Below, piece after piece: positions 15,913 through 25,103 of a stretch of DNA of 64,000 bases (positions are counted from its first letter, which is position 1; each line of letters begins with the position of its first letter). Made by a program: the position numbers and the translations under genes. The stretch covers positions 1,550,001 through 1,614,000 of the forward strand of contig NZ_CP051302.1 in the NCBI RefSeq assembly GCF_024181405.1, written 5' to 3'. Origin of the DNA: Treponema denticola. GTDB taxonomy: Bacteria > Spirochaetota > Spirochaetia > Treponematales > Treponemataceae. The notes beneath the pieces were generated by a model. The model was not told where the DNA came from, ran no database searches, and saw only the letters and a program-made list of their open reading frames with translations.

Positions 15913-17499
15913 ATGAAATACACGGGTTTAAGCACAAAGAAAATTCTTGAAAATTGGTACGGCAATCATCTTATTATTGCCGGAGAAAGTTTTATAGTGG
16001 GAATCCTCACAGGGCTTGCCATTACGGCATTTAGAAAATCCATCGATTTTCTTTCAAGCTTACGAATTGATTTTTATGATAAGGCAGTAAGCGGACAGTT
16101 CGGTACGGTCTTCGGCTTTGGCGTTTTAATTTTGACGGTAATTATTTTAGGCTTATTTATGGGCTTTATCATCAAAAAATATCCAATGATAAAGGGGAGC
16201 GGGGTTTCACAGATCAAGGGTAAATTTATGAAAAAGCTCGATATGACCCCATGGCCGGAATTACCCTTAAAATTTTTAGGCGGTGTTTTAAACATAAGTG
16301 CAGGCCTTTCAGTCGGACGGGAAGGCCCCTCCGTTCAAATCGGAGCATACATAGGAAGTGCCTTTGAAAAAATCGGCAAGACTTCCCATATTGAAAGGGT
16401 TTGCCTTGTAACAAGCGGTGCTGCAGCAGGGCTTGCCGCAACTTTCGGGGCTCCCTTTGCAGGAATCGTCTTTGCAATCGAAGACCTGCACCAATATCTA
16501 AGCCCCCTCCTTTTAACCTGCGTAATGCTTGGAGCCTTTGCCGGCGACCTTGCAACTTCCTTATTTTTTAAGCAGGGAGCTATTTTTGATTTTCACGGTC
16601 TTCAACTTTTCCCTATAAAATATTTCGGCTGGCTAATCTTGATGGGAGCCGCTGCAGCCCTGATCGGACATCTTTTTAAAAAATCGATTTATACATCTCA
16701 AAAGATGTACAGAAAATTAAAGATTCCGCCCCAATTTTCGCCATTGATTCCGTATCTTATTTCGATACCAGTCTGTATTTTTTTGCCTCTTGCGGCAAGC
16801 GGAGGAGACCATCTGATTGAAGCCATTGCAGAACACAGCTTTCCGCTTTCTATGCTCGTTCTGATTCTTGCGGCAAAGATAATTTTTACAGGTCTTTCGG
16901 CAGGCTCCGGAGCCATAGGCGGCATATTTGTTCCTCTTCTTTCATGCGGAGCCTTGACGGGAATTATATTTTCGAACATCTTGGTTTATTTTAATTTAAT
17001 TGAAGCTCAATATTCCGTAAACCTGATGGTCTTTGCGATGGCCGCTTTTTTTACTACCGTAATAAAGGCTCCGATTACGGCCATAGTTCTTCTTGCAGAA
17101 ACAAGCGGAGACCTTTTCCATTTGGGAGGCTTGGTGCTGACCACGGCAACTGCATACATTACGGCAAACATAATAAAGTCGCCGCCGAATGACGAGGTGC
17201 TTTTAAAACAGATTTTAAACAGTGAAGATTTTGCAAATAAAAAAGAAAAAGCGGAAGAACACGGCAAGCAGGTTTTTGAAGTATGCGTTTCTCCCGAATC
17301 TTTTTTGGACGGAAAGAAAATTATGGACATTCAATGGCCTGATGACTGTTTAATCGTAAGCATTGCGAGGGGCGAAGAAGAAATCATCCCCGACGGCAGT
17401 ACCTCTATTTCGGCAGGCGACAGGCTGGTGGTTTTAACACACGGACACCATGTAGAATTCCATTTAGAGCGAATCGCAGAGATGGCTCAAGTCGAGTGA
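15913..17499 (+). CDS. ClC-family chloride carrier/channel with C-terminal TrkA-C domain
   Basis: 528 residues. ClC signature segments are present: KGSGVSQIKGK (the GSGIP filter region, altered to GSGVS), VGREGPSVQIGAYIGSA (with the gating Glu) and GSGAIGGIFVPLLSCGA (the GxFxP region). About ten membrane segments span 15-430. Residues from about 445 form a soluble TrkA-C/RCK-like regulatory domain (SPESFLDGKKIMDIQWPDDC, and near the end DRLVVLTHGHH). It moves Cl-, probably in exchange for H+ because the gating Glu is kept. The frame opens at a TTG that is the -35 box, so the ATG at 15913 is chosen. There is no ribosome-binding site, consistent with a leaderless mRNA. It is convergent with mnmE, 5 bp away. 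Confidence 0.9.
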   Translation: MKYTGLSTKKILENWYGNHLIIAGESFIVGILTGLAITAFRKSIDFLSSLRIDFYDKAVSGQFGTVFGFGVLILTVIILGLFMGFIIKKYPMIKGSGVSQIKGKFMKKLDMTPWPELPLKFLGGVLNISAGLSVGREGPSVQIGAYIGSAFEKIGKTSHIERVCLVTSGAAAGLAATFGAPFAGIVFAIEDLHQYLSPLLLTCVMLGAFAGDLATSLFFKQGAIFDFHGLQLFPIKYFGWLILMGAAAALIGHLFKKSIYTSQKMYRKLKIPPQFSPLIPYLISIPVCIFLPLAASGGDHLIEAIAEHSFPLSMLVLILAAKIIFTGLSAGSGAIGGIFVPLLSCGALTGIIFSNILVYFNLIEAQYSVNLMVFAMAAFFTTVIKAPITAIVLLAETSGDLFHLGGLVLTTATAYITANIIKSPPNDEVLLKQILNSEDFANKKEKAEEHGKQVFEVCVSPESFLDGKKIMDIQWPDDCLIVSIARGEEEIIPDGSTSISAGDRLVVLTHGHHVEFHLERIAEMAQVE

Positions 17500-17504
17500 G
17501 CCCC

Positions 17505-18923
17505 TTACTTTCCGACACAAAAGCCTGAAAAGACCTTGTCAAGGATATCGTCGGAGCGGACTTCTCCGGTAATCTCGCCCAAAAAGCTTAAGGCTTCTTC
17601 AAGGTCTTCTACGATGAGGTCGAGGGGAAAGCCTTCAAGAGAATTTTGATAGGCTGTTTTAAGTACATCCAAGGCCTTTTGGACGGCATCCCTCTGTCTT
17701 TCGCTTCCAAGAGAAGCTGTTTTTGAAAAGCCGGAACTGCCGGTATTTTTTGCAAGAACAGAATAGGCCTTTTCGGACAGAGCCTTAATTCCGTTAGAAG
17801 CCTTTGATGAAATTATTATGGGCTCTGCAATTTTTTCGGCTTTTAAGATTTCTTTTATTTTTTCTTTTGACTCGGTATCGAGTAAGTCCTCTTTTGTGAT
17901 AACCGTAATTACCGGAGCCTTTGCATTTTTTATAAACTCGGAATCTTCCTTGTTTAAACTACCTGCGGACAAGATATCCTTAGGGTCGCAAAGGTAGAGG
18001 ATGAGGTCGGCATTCCGGCTCATCTCCAAGCTCCGCTCGACACCGATAGCTTCTATCGAATCCTGAGTATAGCGTATACCCGCCGTGTCGTAAAGGCTTA
18101 CAGGGATGCCGTTAAAGTTTAGGGAAGCTTCAAGCCAGTCCCTCGTCGTCCCGTGAATATCCGAAACTATTGCCCTGTCTTCTTTTAGAAGGGCATTAAA
18201 GAGGGAGGACTTTCCTGCATTGGTCTTACCCGCAAGGACAACCTTAGCTCCTTGAATAAAGATTTTTTCCGCAGCCCATGAATCGGCTAAATTTTTTAGA
18301 GGTTCGATAATCCGTAAAATCAAATCGGGAGAAAATGCACCTTGGCTTGTTTCCTCATCTTCGGGATATTCTATTTCAACATCGGCCGCAGCGATTACAG
18401 CCGTGAGTCCGTGCTTTATTTCCTCTATGCCTGAAAAAAGATTTCCCGACAGGCGGCCTGCTGCAAGTTCTATATTTATATCGGTTTTTGAATTGATGAT
18501 TTCGTTTACAGCTTCGGCCCGTGTTAGATCGGCCTTTCCGTTCGCAAAGGCACGGAATGTAAACTCCCCGCCCTCGGCCGCTCTAAAACCGTTTTCGATT
18601 AAAAGGCGGTAAATTTTTAAAACTACGGCAGTTCCGCCATGACAGATAAACTCAACGGAATCCTCTCCCGTAAAACTTTTAGGTTCCCGATAAACGCAGA
18701 CCGTAACCTCATCAACTTCTTTTTTTGATTCGGGGTCTAAAACCCAGCCGTGCAAGATAGTGTTACCTTGGGCTTCTTTTAGTTTTTCAGGTTTTGAAAA
18801 GATTGCGGAAGCAAGGTCTATCGCCCCCTTCCCCGAAGTGCGGACAATACCCAAAGCGGCAGGGCTTAGGGCCGTAGCTATTGCAGCTATAGGATCGTCT
18901 AGGGAATATTTACCTATCTGCAT
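17505..18923 (-). CDS. mnmE: tRNA uridine-5-carboxymethylaminomethyl modification GTPase
   Basis: 472 residues. The N-terminal folate-binding domain (DPIAAIATALSPAALGIVRT) is followed by a helical domain and an inserted G domain with G1 GKTNAGKSSLFNAL, G2 HGTTRDWLE and G3 YDTAG. The C-terminal box FCVGK carries the catalytic Cys (FCIGK in most). With MnmG it installs the cmnm5 group on U34 of several tRNAs. It is the last gene of a minus-strand run, overlapping the PAP2 phosphatase by 14 bp, with GGAGA before its ATG. Confidence 0.97.
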   Translation of the reverse strand: MQIGKYSLDDPIAAIATALSPAALGIVRTSGKGAIDLASAIFSKPEKLKEAQGNTILHGWVLDPESKKEVDEVTVCVYREPKSFTGEDSVEFICHGGTAVVLKIYRLLIENGFRAAEGGEFTFRAFANGKADLTRAEAVNEIINSKTDINIELAAGRLSGNLFSGIEEIKHGLTAVIAAADVEIEYPEDEETSQGAFSPDLILRIIEPLKNLADSWAAEKIFIQGAKVVLAGKTNAGKSSLFNALLKEDRAIVSDIHGTTRDWLEASLNFNGIPVSLYDTAGIRYTQDSIEAIGVERSLEMSRNADLILYLCDPKDILSAGSLNKEDSEFIKNAKAPVITVITKEDLLDTESKEKIKEILKAEKIAEPIIISSKASNGIKALSEKAYSVLAKNTGSSGFSKTASLGSERQRDAVQKALDVLKTAYQNSLEGFPLDLIVEDLEEALSFLGEITGEVRSDDILDKVFSGFCVGK

Positions 18924-19947
18924 TATCTTCTCCCGAAATTTTTAAGCGGCAAAATATTATCGGAGCAAGCCCTGAAGCAATAAGACCGACCATAAAAAAT
19001 TCCAAAAATCGGTAGAGCCTATATTGTGCATAGCTTGAATCTATTTTTAAAAGATAAAAAATCATAATCGGAATACAGGAAAGAGCAGACCCGATTATAA
19101 AACGTAAAAATTTTTGAACCCAAGTTCCCGAAGAAGCATCAAAGCTATACTTCGAATTTTCAAGGATACGGATATTTCCAAAAGCAAGCCCAAGGATAAG
19201 TCCTGCTTCATTTACCTTTTCTCTCGAAATTAAAATGAGTATAAACGCAAAAACAGCCGCAAGAGTAAACCTTATTGACGCAGTTTTTTTGAATTTAATA
19301 TTTGGGACATCGTTCTCATCTGTCCTATTTAATGTAGGAAGCTTTGCTTCAATTGCGGGAAGAAAAAACATCATACTTAAAAAGATAAATGCACCAAGCC
19401 CCCAGCCTAATAAGACATCGGTCGGATAATGCACTCCGAGATAAACCCGTGAAAAGCCTACCAAAAATGGAAGAACAATTGCAGCTGCTATTTTTATCTT
19501 AACCGAAGCCGTGCTTTTTTGAGACTTTGCCGATTGGAAATCTTTTGAGAGGCTTTCTCTAAAGGGTTTATAAAACAAGACAGCCGGATAGATAAAAGCA
19601 CTTATCGAAGAATGGCCCGAAGGCGTTGAAAAGCCGCCTATGCTTTTAAGCATGATTTCGGGTGCATGTGCAAAGGGACGTGGAATTTTAAAAATACGCT
19701 TAATCCCTCCATTGAGTCCCGATGTAAAGGCAGCGGCATAGGCAAGATGAAGCCCCTTTTTATAATCTATACACCAAAGATATAAACCTATAATAAAAAC
19801 TACAAAGCCGTAGGTGGAAGCCTCAGTAAAAATTTTCATTACTTCGTTAAGAAAAGGGTTTGAAAAATTTTGTATGGTTCTTATTACTTGTATTCCCCAT
19901 TGGTGTACTGCATGAAGTTCTTTTGACGCTGCCGAAAGTTCCGCCAT
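18910..19947 (-). CDS. PAP2-family membrane phosphatase
   Basis: 345 residues. The three PAP2 motifs are KRIFKIPRPF (near 105-114), the central GFSTPSGHSS (near 129-138) and SRVYLGVHYPTDVLLG (near 185-200) with the catalytic His residues. About eight membrane segments are present, and the C-terminal half is longer than in minimal PAP2 proteins. The family dephosphorylates lipid phosphates such as undecaprenyl pyrophosphate or phosphatidate; the substrate cannot be told. Its ATG overlaps the stop of the upstream GH-like gene (TAATG) and its end overlaps mnmE, so the three are translationally coupled. Confidence 0.9.
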   Translation of the reverse strand: MAELSAASKELHAVHQWGIQVIRTIQNFSNPFLNEVMKIFTEASTYGFVVFIIGLYLWCIDYKKGLHLAYAAAFTSGLNGGIKRIFKIPRPFAHAPEIMLKSIGGFSTPSGHSSISAFIYPAVLFYKPFRESLSKDFQSAKSQKSTASVKIKIAAAIVLPFLVGFSRVYLGVHYPTDVLLGWGLGAFIFLSMMFFLPAIEAKLPTLNRTDENDVPNIKFKKTASIRFTLAAVFAFILILISREKVNEAGLILGLAFGNIRILENSKYSFDASSGTWVQKFLRFIIGSALSCIPIMIFYLLKIDSSYAQYRLYRFLEFFMVGLIASGLAPIIFCRLKISGEDNADR

Positions 19948-22007
19948 TATAAACCCTCCCCGTCAGGACGCAGATCCAAGTAACGCCCCGAATTATTCCA
20001 ATAAATATAGCCCTCATCTATGGAATCCTTAATTCCTAAGATCTGGCGTTTTACGTAATTTTCATCATAGTATTTTTTGTCATAAGAAACGGGAATAAAA
20101 AAGGCCTGAGCCCAAGGGCGTACAATTACCTTGTTGCGTGCCATCAATTTGTTTCTATAAGAACCTTGATGATAAATTCTATAAGGCCTTTCTTCGGCAG
20201 GCTGATAAGCCAAAAAACTTTGAGAAAAATGACTGGGATACAACATCGGGCAGATAACGTCCACATATTCTGCAAGAAGTTCTACCTCCTGCCCCGTGCG
20301 GGCACCCGTGCGGTACCAGCCGTTTGCTCCGTAAATATCTATGGAAATAGGAACCTTGATTCTTTCACGTGAGTAAGCTAAAAAGGACATAAGAGCGCTG
20401 ACCTTATCCATGCCGTTTTCCCTTGCAGGGTATCGGGCATCTGCAAGGTTTAAGCCGTCGGTAGGAAAACGAATATAGTCGAATTGAATTTCGTCAAAAC
20501 CGAGGGAGCAAAGTTCTTCGGCTATATCGACGTTGTATTTCCAAACATTTTCATTATAAGGGTCAACCCAATACTCCTCTATGTTCTCTTTTTCTCCGTT
20601 ATAAAGATTATAACCTTGCCAAGGTTTACCTGTTTCTGTATCCTGAACGGCATACTGCCCGTTATTATATCTATATAAATTTTTATCTTTAAACACGACA
20701 ATTCTGGCAATAAGATATATATTTTCAGCCTTTGCTCTTTTTATAAATTTTTCGATATCGAGAGTATTCTTTATGCCGTTATATTTTTTTATATCTTCGT
20801 TTTTGCTTTCATAGCGGACAAAGCCTGCTTCATCTTTCATGTCTATTACAAGAGCATTGAGCTTATTGTCCTTGATTGTTTTAATATGCTTTTCAAAAGA
20901 TTTTTCATCCCGCATCTGATGAGTAGGAGTATAAATTCCTTTTTTACCGTCGGATATTTTTAAATAAGGATTGTTTTGATTTTTTTTGTCGTGTAATAAC
21001 CAGAGTTCCGATAAGGATAAATTACCGTTAAACAAAGTTAAACTATTCGGAACAAAGGCACAAAGATAATTTGAATTCTTCAGGTATTTTTTTATCTTAT
21101 TATAATCTTTCAATAATTTGTTGGAAGTATAGATTTGAGTATTCGGCATAATTAAATTGGTTTCAAATAAATCGTTTTCCATAACTCCGAAAACCGTATT
21201 GTCTATTATATTTAAACTATCGACACATACGAGCTTTTTATTGTTTACTTCTTTTTCATTTAAGAGTATAAATAGTTTTTTATTCCAATCAAGCTTATAC
21301 ATCAAACCTGAAAATGTTTGAGCACAGTAAATTTCAGAATTGTTCGAGATTTGGTTAAAAACAATATCCGATATTTCTTCAATCCCTTCGGGACCTTTTT
21401 TTAAACCGTCGCTTATATCGTTCCAAATTTTCGAATTTACATCCGGCTGCTTCCAAGCCATACCTGCAATAGAGTGAGAAACAAAAACCGTTAAAACTTT
21501 TTCGCCCCTTGAATTAGGCATATCCAAAACACTGACAGCCTTTATTCCGTTTACCGAATGATTGGCTCCAAGGTTCTCCCAAGTTTTTCCGGAATCCCGT
21601 GTTAAAAAAACATTGCTTGAAGTTGCAGTAACAAAGATGTTCGGATTAAAGGGGTGAACTTCCAAATCTTTAAGTTGAGGAATTTTTTCTATAAAAGTTT
21701 TGTTTCCGTTTTTATCTATATTTTTAATTATTTTTTTGGGAAGCTTATCATTTAGGTAGTAGAATTCTTTTAAGTTTTTGCTTGCAGCAAGCCCCTTGCC
21801 GGTTAAAAAAAGCCATTGATTTCCGGCCTTAGATATTTTAAAAACAGGCGCATCACTCCAAATCTTTTTTGCCCTAAAATTATCTATTTTAAACAAGCCC
21901 TCAGAACTTCCTGCCAAAAAAGCATCTTGGGCATAAAGCGGGAGCATAACAATCAACAAAACAAAAGCAAGCCTTAAAGCTCTTTTACCGCAATAAAACA
22001 TTTTCAT
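19947..22007 (-). CDS. Secreted protein: beta-propeller-like N-terminus plus DUF4015 putative glycoside hydrolase domain
   Basis: About 686 residues. A signal peptide (ALRLAFVLLIVMLPLYAQD) is followed by a region with a BNR/sortilin-like blade (VFLTRDSGKTWENLGA). The C-terminal half (about 370-680) matches the DUF4015 putative glycosyl hydrolase pattern, a TIM-barrel: NALVIDMKDEAGFVRYES, IYLIARIVVFKD, LGFDEIQFDYIRFPTDG and ISIDIYGANGWYRTGART. It probably acts on an extracellular or cell-wall glycan. The start is uncertain among the ATGs at 22007 and 22001; I use 22007 because a -10 box lies 8 nt upstream. It is the first gene of a three-gene run with the PAP2 protein and mnmE. Confidence 0.78.
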   Translation of the reverse strand: MKMFYCGKRALRLAFVLLIVMLPLYAQDAFLAGSSEGLFKIDNFRAKKIWSDAPVFKISKAGNQWLFLTGKGLAASKNLKEFYYLNDKLPKKIIKNIDKNGNKTFIEKIPQLKDLEVHPFNPNIFVTATSSNVFLTRDSGKTWENLGANHSVNGIKAVSVLDMPNSRGEKVLTVFVSHSIAGMAWKQPDVNSKIWNDISDGLKKGPEGIEEISDIVFNQISNNSEIYCAQTFSGLMYKLDWNKKLFILLNEKEVNNKKLVCVDSLNIIDNTVFGVMENDLFETNLIMPNTQIYTSNKLLKDYNKIKKYLKNSNYLCAFVPNSLTLFNGNLSLSELWLLHDKKNQNNPYLKISDGKKGIYTPTHQMRDEKSFEKHIKTIKDNKLNALVIDMKDEAGFVRYESKNEDIKKYNGIKNTLDIEKFIKRAKAENIYLIARIVVFKDKNLYRYNNGQYAVQDTETGKPWQGYNLYNGEKENIEEYWVDPYNENVWKYNVDIAEELCSLGFDEIQFDYIRFPTDGLNLADARYPARENGMDKVSALMSFLAYSRERIKVPISIDIYGANGWYRTGARTGQEVELLAEYVDVICPMLYPSHFSQSFLAYQPAEERPYRIYHQGSYRNKLMARNKVIVRPWAQAFFIPVSYDKKYYDENYVKRQILGIKDSIDEGYIYWNNSGRYLDLRPDGEGL

Positions 22008-22015
22008 AGGCTCAC

Positions 22016-22044
22016 ATAATGCCACAAATTGAAGATATATGCAA
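22016..22044 (-). promoter_or_regulatory. Promoter of the GH-PAP2-mnmE run, leaderless-type spacing
   Basis: Minus strand: TTGCAT (22039-22044), a 17-bp spacer and CATTAT (22016-22021), 8 nt from the ATG at 22007. Weaker than the other promoters. Confidence 0.5.
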
Positions 22045-22160
22045 GCCGGTGTTTTTTTTGATAAAGCTTCTTACAATTTATACCGGCCGATAAACAGCCT
22101 CATCAGCCCTTACATTTTTCTCTAAAATTTGGTATAATAATAGAATATTGGAGTTTTATT

Positions 22161-22817
22161 ATGAAGATACATTGTCCTTGCGATGCAAGTTTTGAAATTG
22201 AACATCATGCCAAAATAAATTTAGATAAAGAACCGGAAATATTAAAAAAAATAGCTGACGGTTCATATTTGACCTTTAAATGCCCTCAATGCGGAAGAAA
22301 GGTCCGTTCCGAAATAAAGACAAGAATAGAATGGCCTTCCAAAAAGCTTATCTTACTCTTCGTTCCGGAGGCAGATAGAATAGCCTGCCTTTCCAGCTGC
22401 ACCGGATTAAAAGAGATAAACGAAAAAACAAAAAAAACCGAAAAGATTGAATATGAAAAAGCCGATGAGACCCCGGTTATAGGCTATTCGGAATTGGCTG
22501 AACGGCTTGCAGTTGTAGAAGCAGGCCTTGATCCTCATGCCATGGAAGTTTTAAAATTCTTTATATTGGACAGCGGAAAGGATATAAAGGGCAAAAAGAT
22601 AAAGATATTTTTCCACTCGGTAAACAATGAAGGCAGTTTCGAGTTTTATGTATACGGCTTAAAAGAAGATCAAGTAGCAGTTATGAAAATTCCCGTCAAA
22701 TTATACGACTCGATTTGTCAAGATATAAAAAACAAAAAGAAGTCCGAAATTTTTACGGCAGTCTATTTGGGAAACTATCTTTCCTACCAAAATATTTTTA
22801 CAGAAGGAAGGGATTAA
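22161..22817 (+). CDS. CpXC-domain protein
   Basis: 218 residues. The N-terminal zinc-binding-like domain has CPC at residues 5-7 (IHCPCDASFEIE) and CPQCGRKVRSEI near 47-58, typical of the CpXC family. The rest is a mixed alpha/beta region with no recognised motif. The role of CpXC proteins is unknown. TTGGAG lies before the ATG and a TATAAT about 22 nt further up. It is the first of three plus-strand genes; the propeller gene begins 7 bp after its stop. Confidence 0.75.
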   Translation: MKIHCPCDASFEIEHHAKINLDKEPEILKKIADGSYLTFKCPQCGRKVRSEIKTRIEWPSKKLILLFVPEADRIACLSSCTGLKEINEKTKKTEKIEYEKADETPVIGYSELAERLAVVEAGLDPHAMEVLKFFILDSGKDIKGKKIKIFFHSVNNEGSFEFYVYGLKEDQVAVMKIPVKLYDSICQDIKNKKKSEIFTAVYLGNYLSYQNIFTEGRD

Positions 22818-22823
22818 TAGTTT

Positions 22824-25094
22824 ATGTACAAAAAATATCTTTTTTTATTTTTTGCTTTAATTTTATGCTTTTCATTAGGTGCTCAAAATACGGATTTGCC
22901 TTGGAGTGAGGTTGCCGAAAATCAAGGGGAACAAACGGCAGGAGGAACCGGCCAAGGAGGCGGAACATCAGGCTCAAGCACTACATCACAAACGCAGCCG
23001 AATACAAACTCAAACGCAGCCTCACAAACGCAGCCGAGCACAAACCCGAATTCAAACCAACAAACTCAAGCTGAAACAAGTTCAAGCACAAACTCACAAG
23101 CAAATGCAAACTCACAAACTCAACCGGCAGCAAGCGAAAACGCGGAAGCTCAATCTTCAGAGGTAAAGCCGGAAGAAAAAAAAATCAATATCCTTGTATT
23201 TGCTCAGGCTATGACAGTTGCAGTTGCAAACGATAAGGCTCTTTATTCACGTAACTCGGCCGCAAGAGCAAACATCCCCGAACAAGACAAACTTCGTTCG
23301 GCAAAGGTCGTTCACAAATTTTCGGGAGGCGTTACCGAGATAATGAATTCGGGGTCATTGCCGATATTTTTTGCAGCAGGAAAGGACGGCTTTGTTACCA
23401 GATATTCTTACCCAAAATTTGAACCCGATACTTGGCAGCTTTCAAGTATGCCGATACAAAAAATAGCCGTACACCCTAAAGGACAACTCATTGCAGTTTA
23501 TGAAACAAACGGTTTCAGCATTCATCAAGTTTCTCTTTGGGATTGGGCAAAAAAGAAAACCTTATTTTCAAAACGCTTATCCGATTCGGTCGTATCCCTC
23601 TCATGGTCGGCCAACGGAACCTACCTTTTTGTAGGCAACAGATCTACCGACGGTATTACGGTATTGGATTCAAAAGGCATAGTGCAAAATATTTATCAAG
23701 AAGCCCCCGGAATTGTTTTTTTGGCAGCCACGGCATCAACCGAAAGAAGCATTGTAACTTACGGAGAATCAGGCCGCCTTGTTTACACCGATATAGCAAA
23801 GAAAAAAAAGCTAAAAGAATTCAGAACAGAAAACAAACTTGAAAATCCGAATCTTATAAAAAACTTTACAAGAATTATCGGCTATAAGGACAATAATGTC
23901 TATGTAATAGACGCAGTTACGGGAGAAACGGTATCCAAACATCAAGCCCGATATGCCCTCTTTGCTTCCAAAATTCAAGATTCGGTTCCTATTTGGATTG
24001 AAAGAACTCGAAGAAAAAATGAATGGTGTATAAGACAGGGAGACGCTTCTTCGAGCGGCTTTTATGTGCCGGGAAATTCCAAAATAACGGCAGCCCGCCA
24101 TATTAAAAATCACATGGTAATCGGCACCCAAGACGGTTCCATTTACATGATAGGCTTAAATGAAGACTCTTCAGTAAATCTTGAAAAACCGCTTACCTAC
24201 TCCGACTCAAAAATAGATGACATTACAAGCGACGGAAATATTTTATATATTCTAAAAGACGGAAAAATATATGTTCAAAATTCCCCTGAAGAAAAACCCG
24301 TTCCGATAATAGAAGACCTTAAAACAAATAAGTTTACATTTTATAACAACGGATTTTTGCTGTGGTCGGACATAAAAAAGGGGATGCCTATCTCTCACTA
24401 CTCCCTTGATACAAAGGCATTAAAAAAGATTATCATTCCTAAAGAAACCGTCATATCCGTTTCGGTTTATAAGAATTTATTTTTATATGTAGAATCTTTT
24501 AACGGAGTTACATTGGTTAATTTTGATAACGGGAAAAAAGAATTCGTCTATAATGCCCCGGGAATTCAAAATGCGGTTCAAGTAGATGACAACACAATGC
24601 TGATTGCCAAAAGCGCCATAGGGCGATCCCAAAGTCCGGTCTTTATAATAAATACCCTAACGGAAGAAACAAGTCCGATCCCGATGGAAGGGAATTTAGC
24701 CTTTGCCCTTGAGCAAAATGCTTCACGCCCTAACAGCCTTGCATGTTTTTTGGTAGCAACAAGTCCCTCGCCTAAGACGGAGCTGCTGCATATCAGCTTA
24801 AACCGAAAAAATCCTATAGACAGCACTTTTAAACCGATTCTTTCATACAAGGAAGAAAGCGTAGATGCCTTTTTGGAAATTTCGGGAAACGACATTTTAA
24901 CAAACTTGGGAAACAGCTCACTTGTTCACTACAATACCTCATCAAAGCAGGCCAGAAGACTATCCCGCTCATACGGATTTCCTAAGGGAGCGGTTATATT
25001 AAAAAAATATTTTATAAGCCTCAACTTCGGCGATACTCTATCGTGGTATGAGCGGAAAACAGGGGCCATTTTAAAAACAGTAACAGCAGAGTAA
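22824..25094 (+). CDS. Secreted WD40-like beta-propeller protein with a Gln/Asn/Ser/Thr-rich linker
   Basis: 756 residues. A signal peptide (YLFLFFALILCFSLGAQ) is followed by a low-complexity linker (about 30-120) made almost wholly of Q, N, S, T, A, G and P with a recurrent SQTQP motif. Residues 130-756 have repeated beta-strand units typical of WD40-like propellers (for example SLSWSANGTYLFVGN and VIGTQDGSIYMIGLN). No catalytic residues are evident, so it probably acts as a periplasmic or surface scaffold. It lies between the CpXC gene and a solute-binding lipoprotein in one operon (gaps 7 and 10 bp). Confidence 0.75.
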   Translation: MYKKYLFLFFALILCFSLGAQNTDLPWSEVAENQGEQTAGGTGQGGGTSGSSTTSQTQPNTNSNAASQTQPSTNPNSNQQTQAETSSSTNSQANANSQTQPAASENAEAQSSEVKPEEKKINILVFAQAMTVAVANDKALYSRNSAARANIPEQDKLRSAKVVHKFSGGVTEIMNSGSLPIFFAAGKDGFVTRYSYPKFEPDTWQLSSMPIQKIAVHPKGQLIAVYETNGFSIHQVSLWDWAKKKTLFSKRLSDSVVSLSWSANGTYLFVGNRSTDGITVLDSKGIVQNIYQEAPGIVFLAATASTERSIVTYGESGRLVYTDIAKKKKLKEFRTENKLENPNLIKNFTRIIGYKDNNVYVIDAVTGETVSKHQARYALFASKIQDSVPIWIERTRRKNEWCIRQGDASSSGFYVPGNSKITAARHIKNHMVIGTQDGSIYMIGLNEDSSVNLEKPLTYSDSKIDDITSDGNILYILKDGKIYVQNSPEEKPVPIIEDLKTNKFTFYNNGFLLWSDIKKGMPISHYSLDTKALKKIIIPKETVISVSVYKNLFLYVESFNGVTLVNFDNGKKEFVYNAPGIQNAVQVDDNTMLIAKSAIGRSQSPVFIINTLTEETSPIPMEGNLAFALEQNASRPNSLACFLVATSPSPKTELLHISLNRKNPIDSTFKPILSYKEESVDAFLEISGNDILTNLGNSSLVHYNTSSKQARRLSRSYGFPKGAVILKKYFISLNFGDTLSWYERKTGAILKTVTAE

Positions 25095-25103
25095 GAGAAT
25101 TTT

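Noticed and set aside
22879..23166. 95-codon frame overlapping the low-complexity region of the propeller protein
   Set aside because: Open frame caused by the repeated low-complexity DNA; no start signal, and the real protein has a signal peptide and continues in the other frame.
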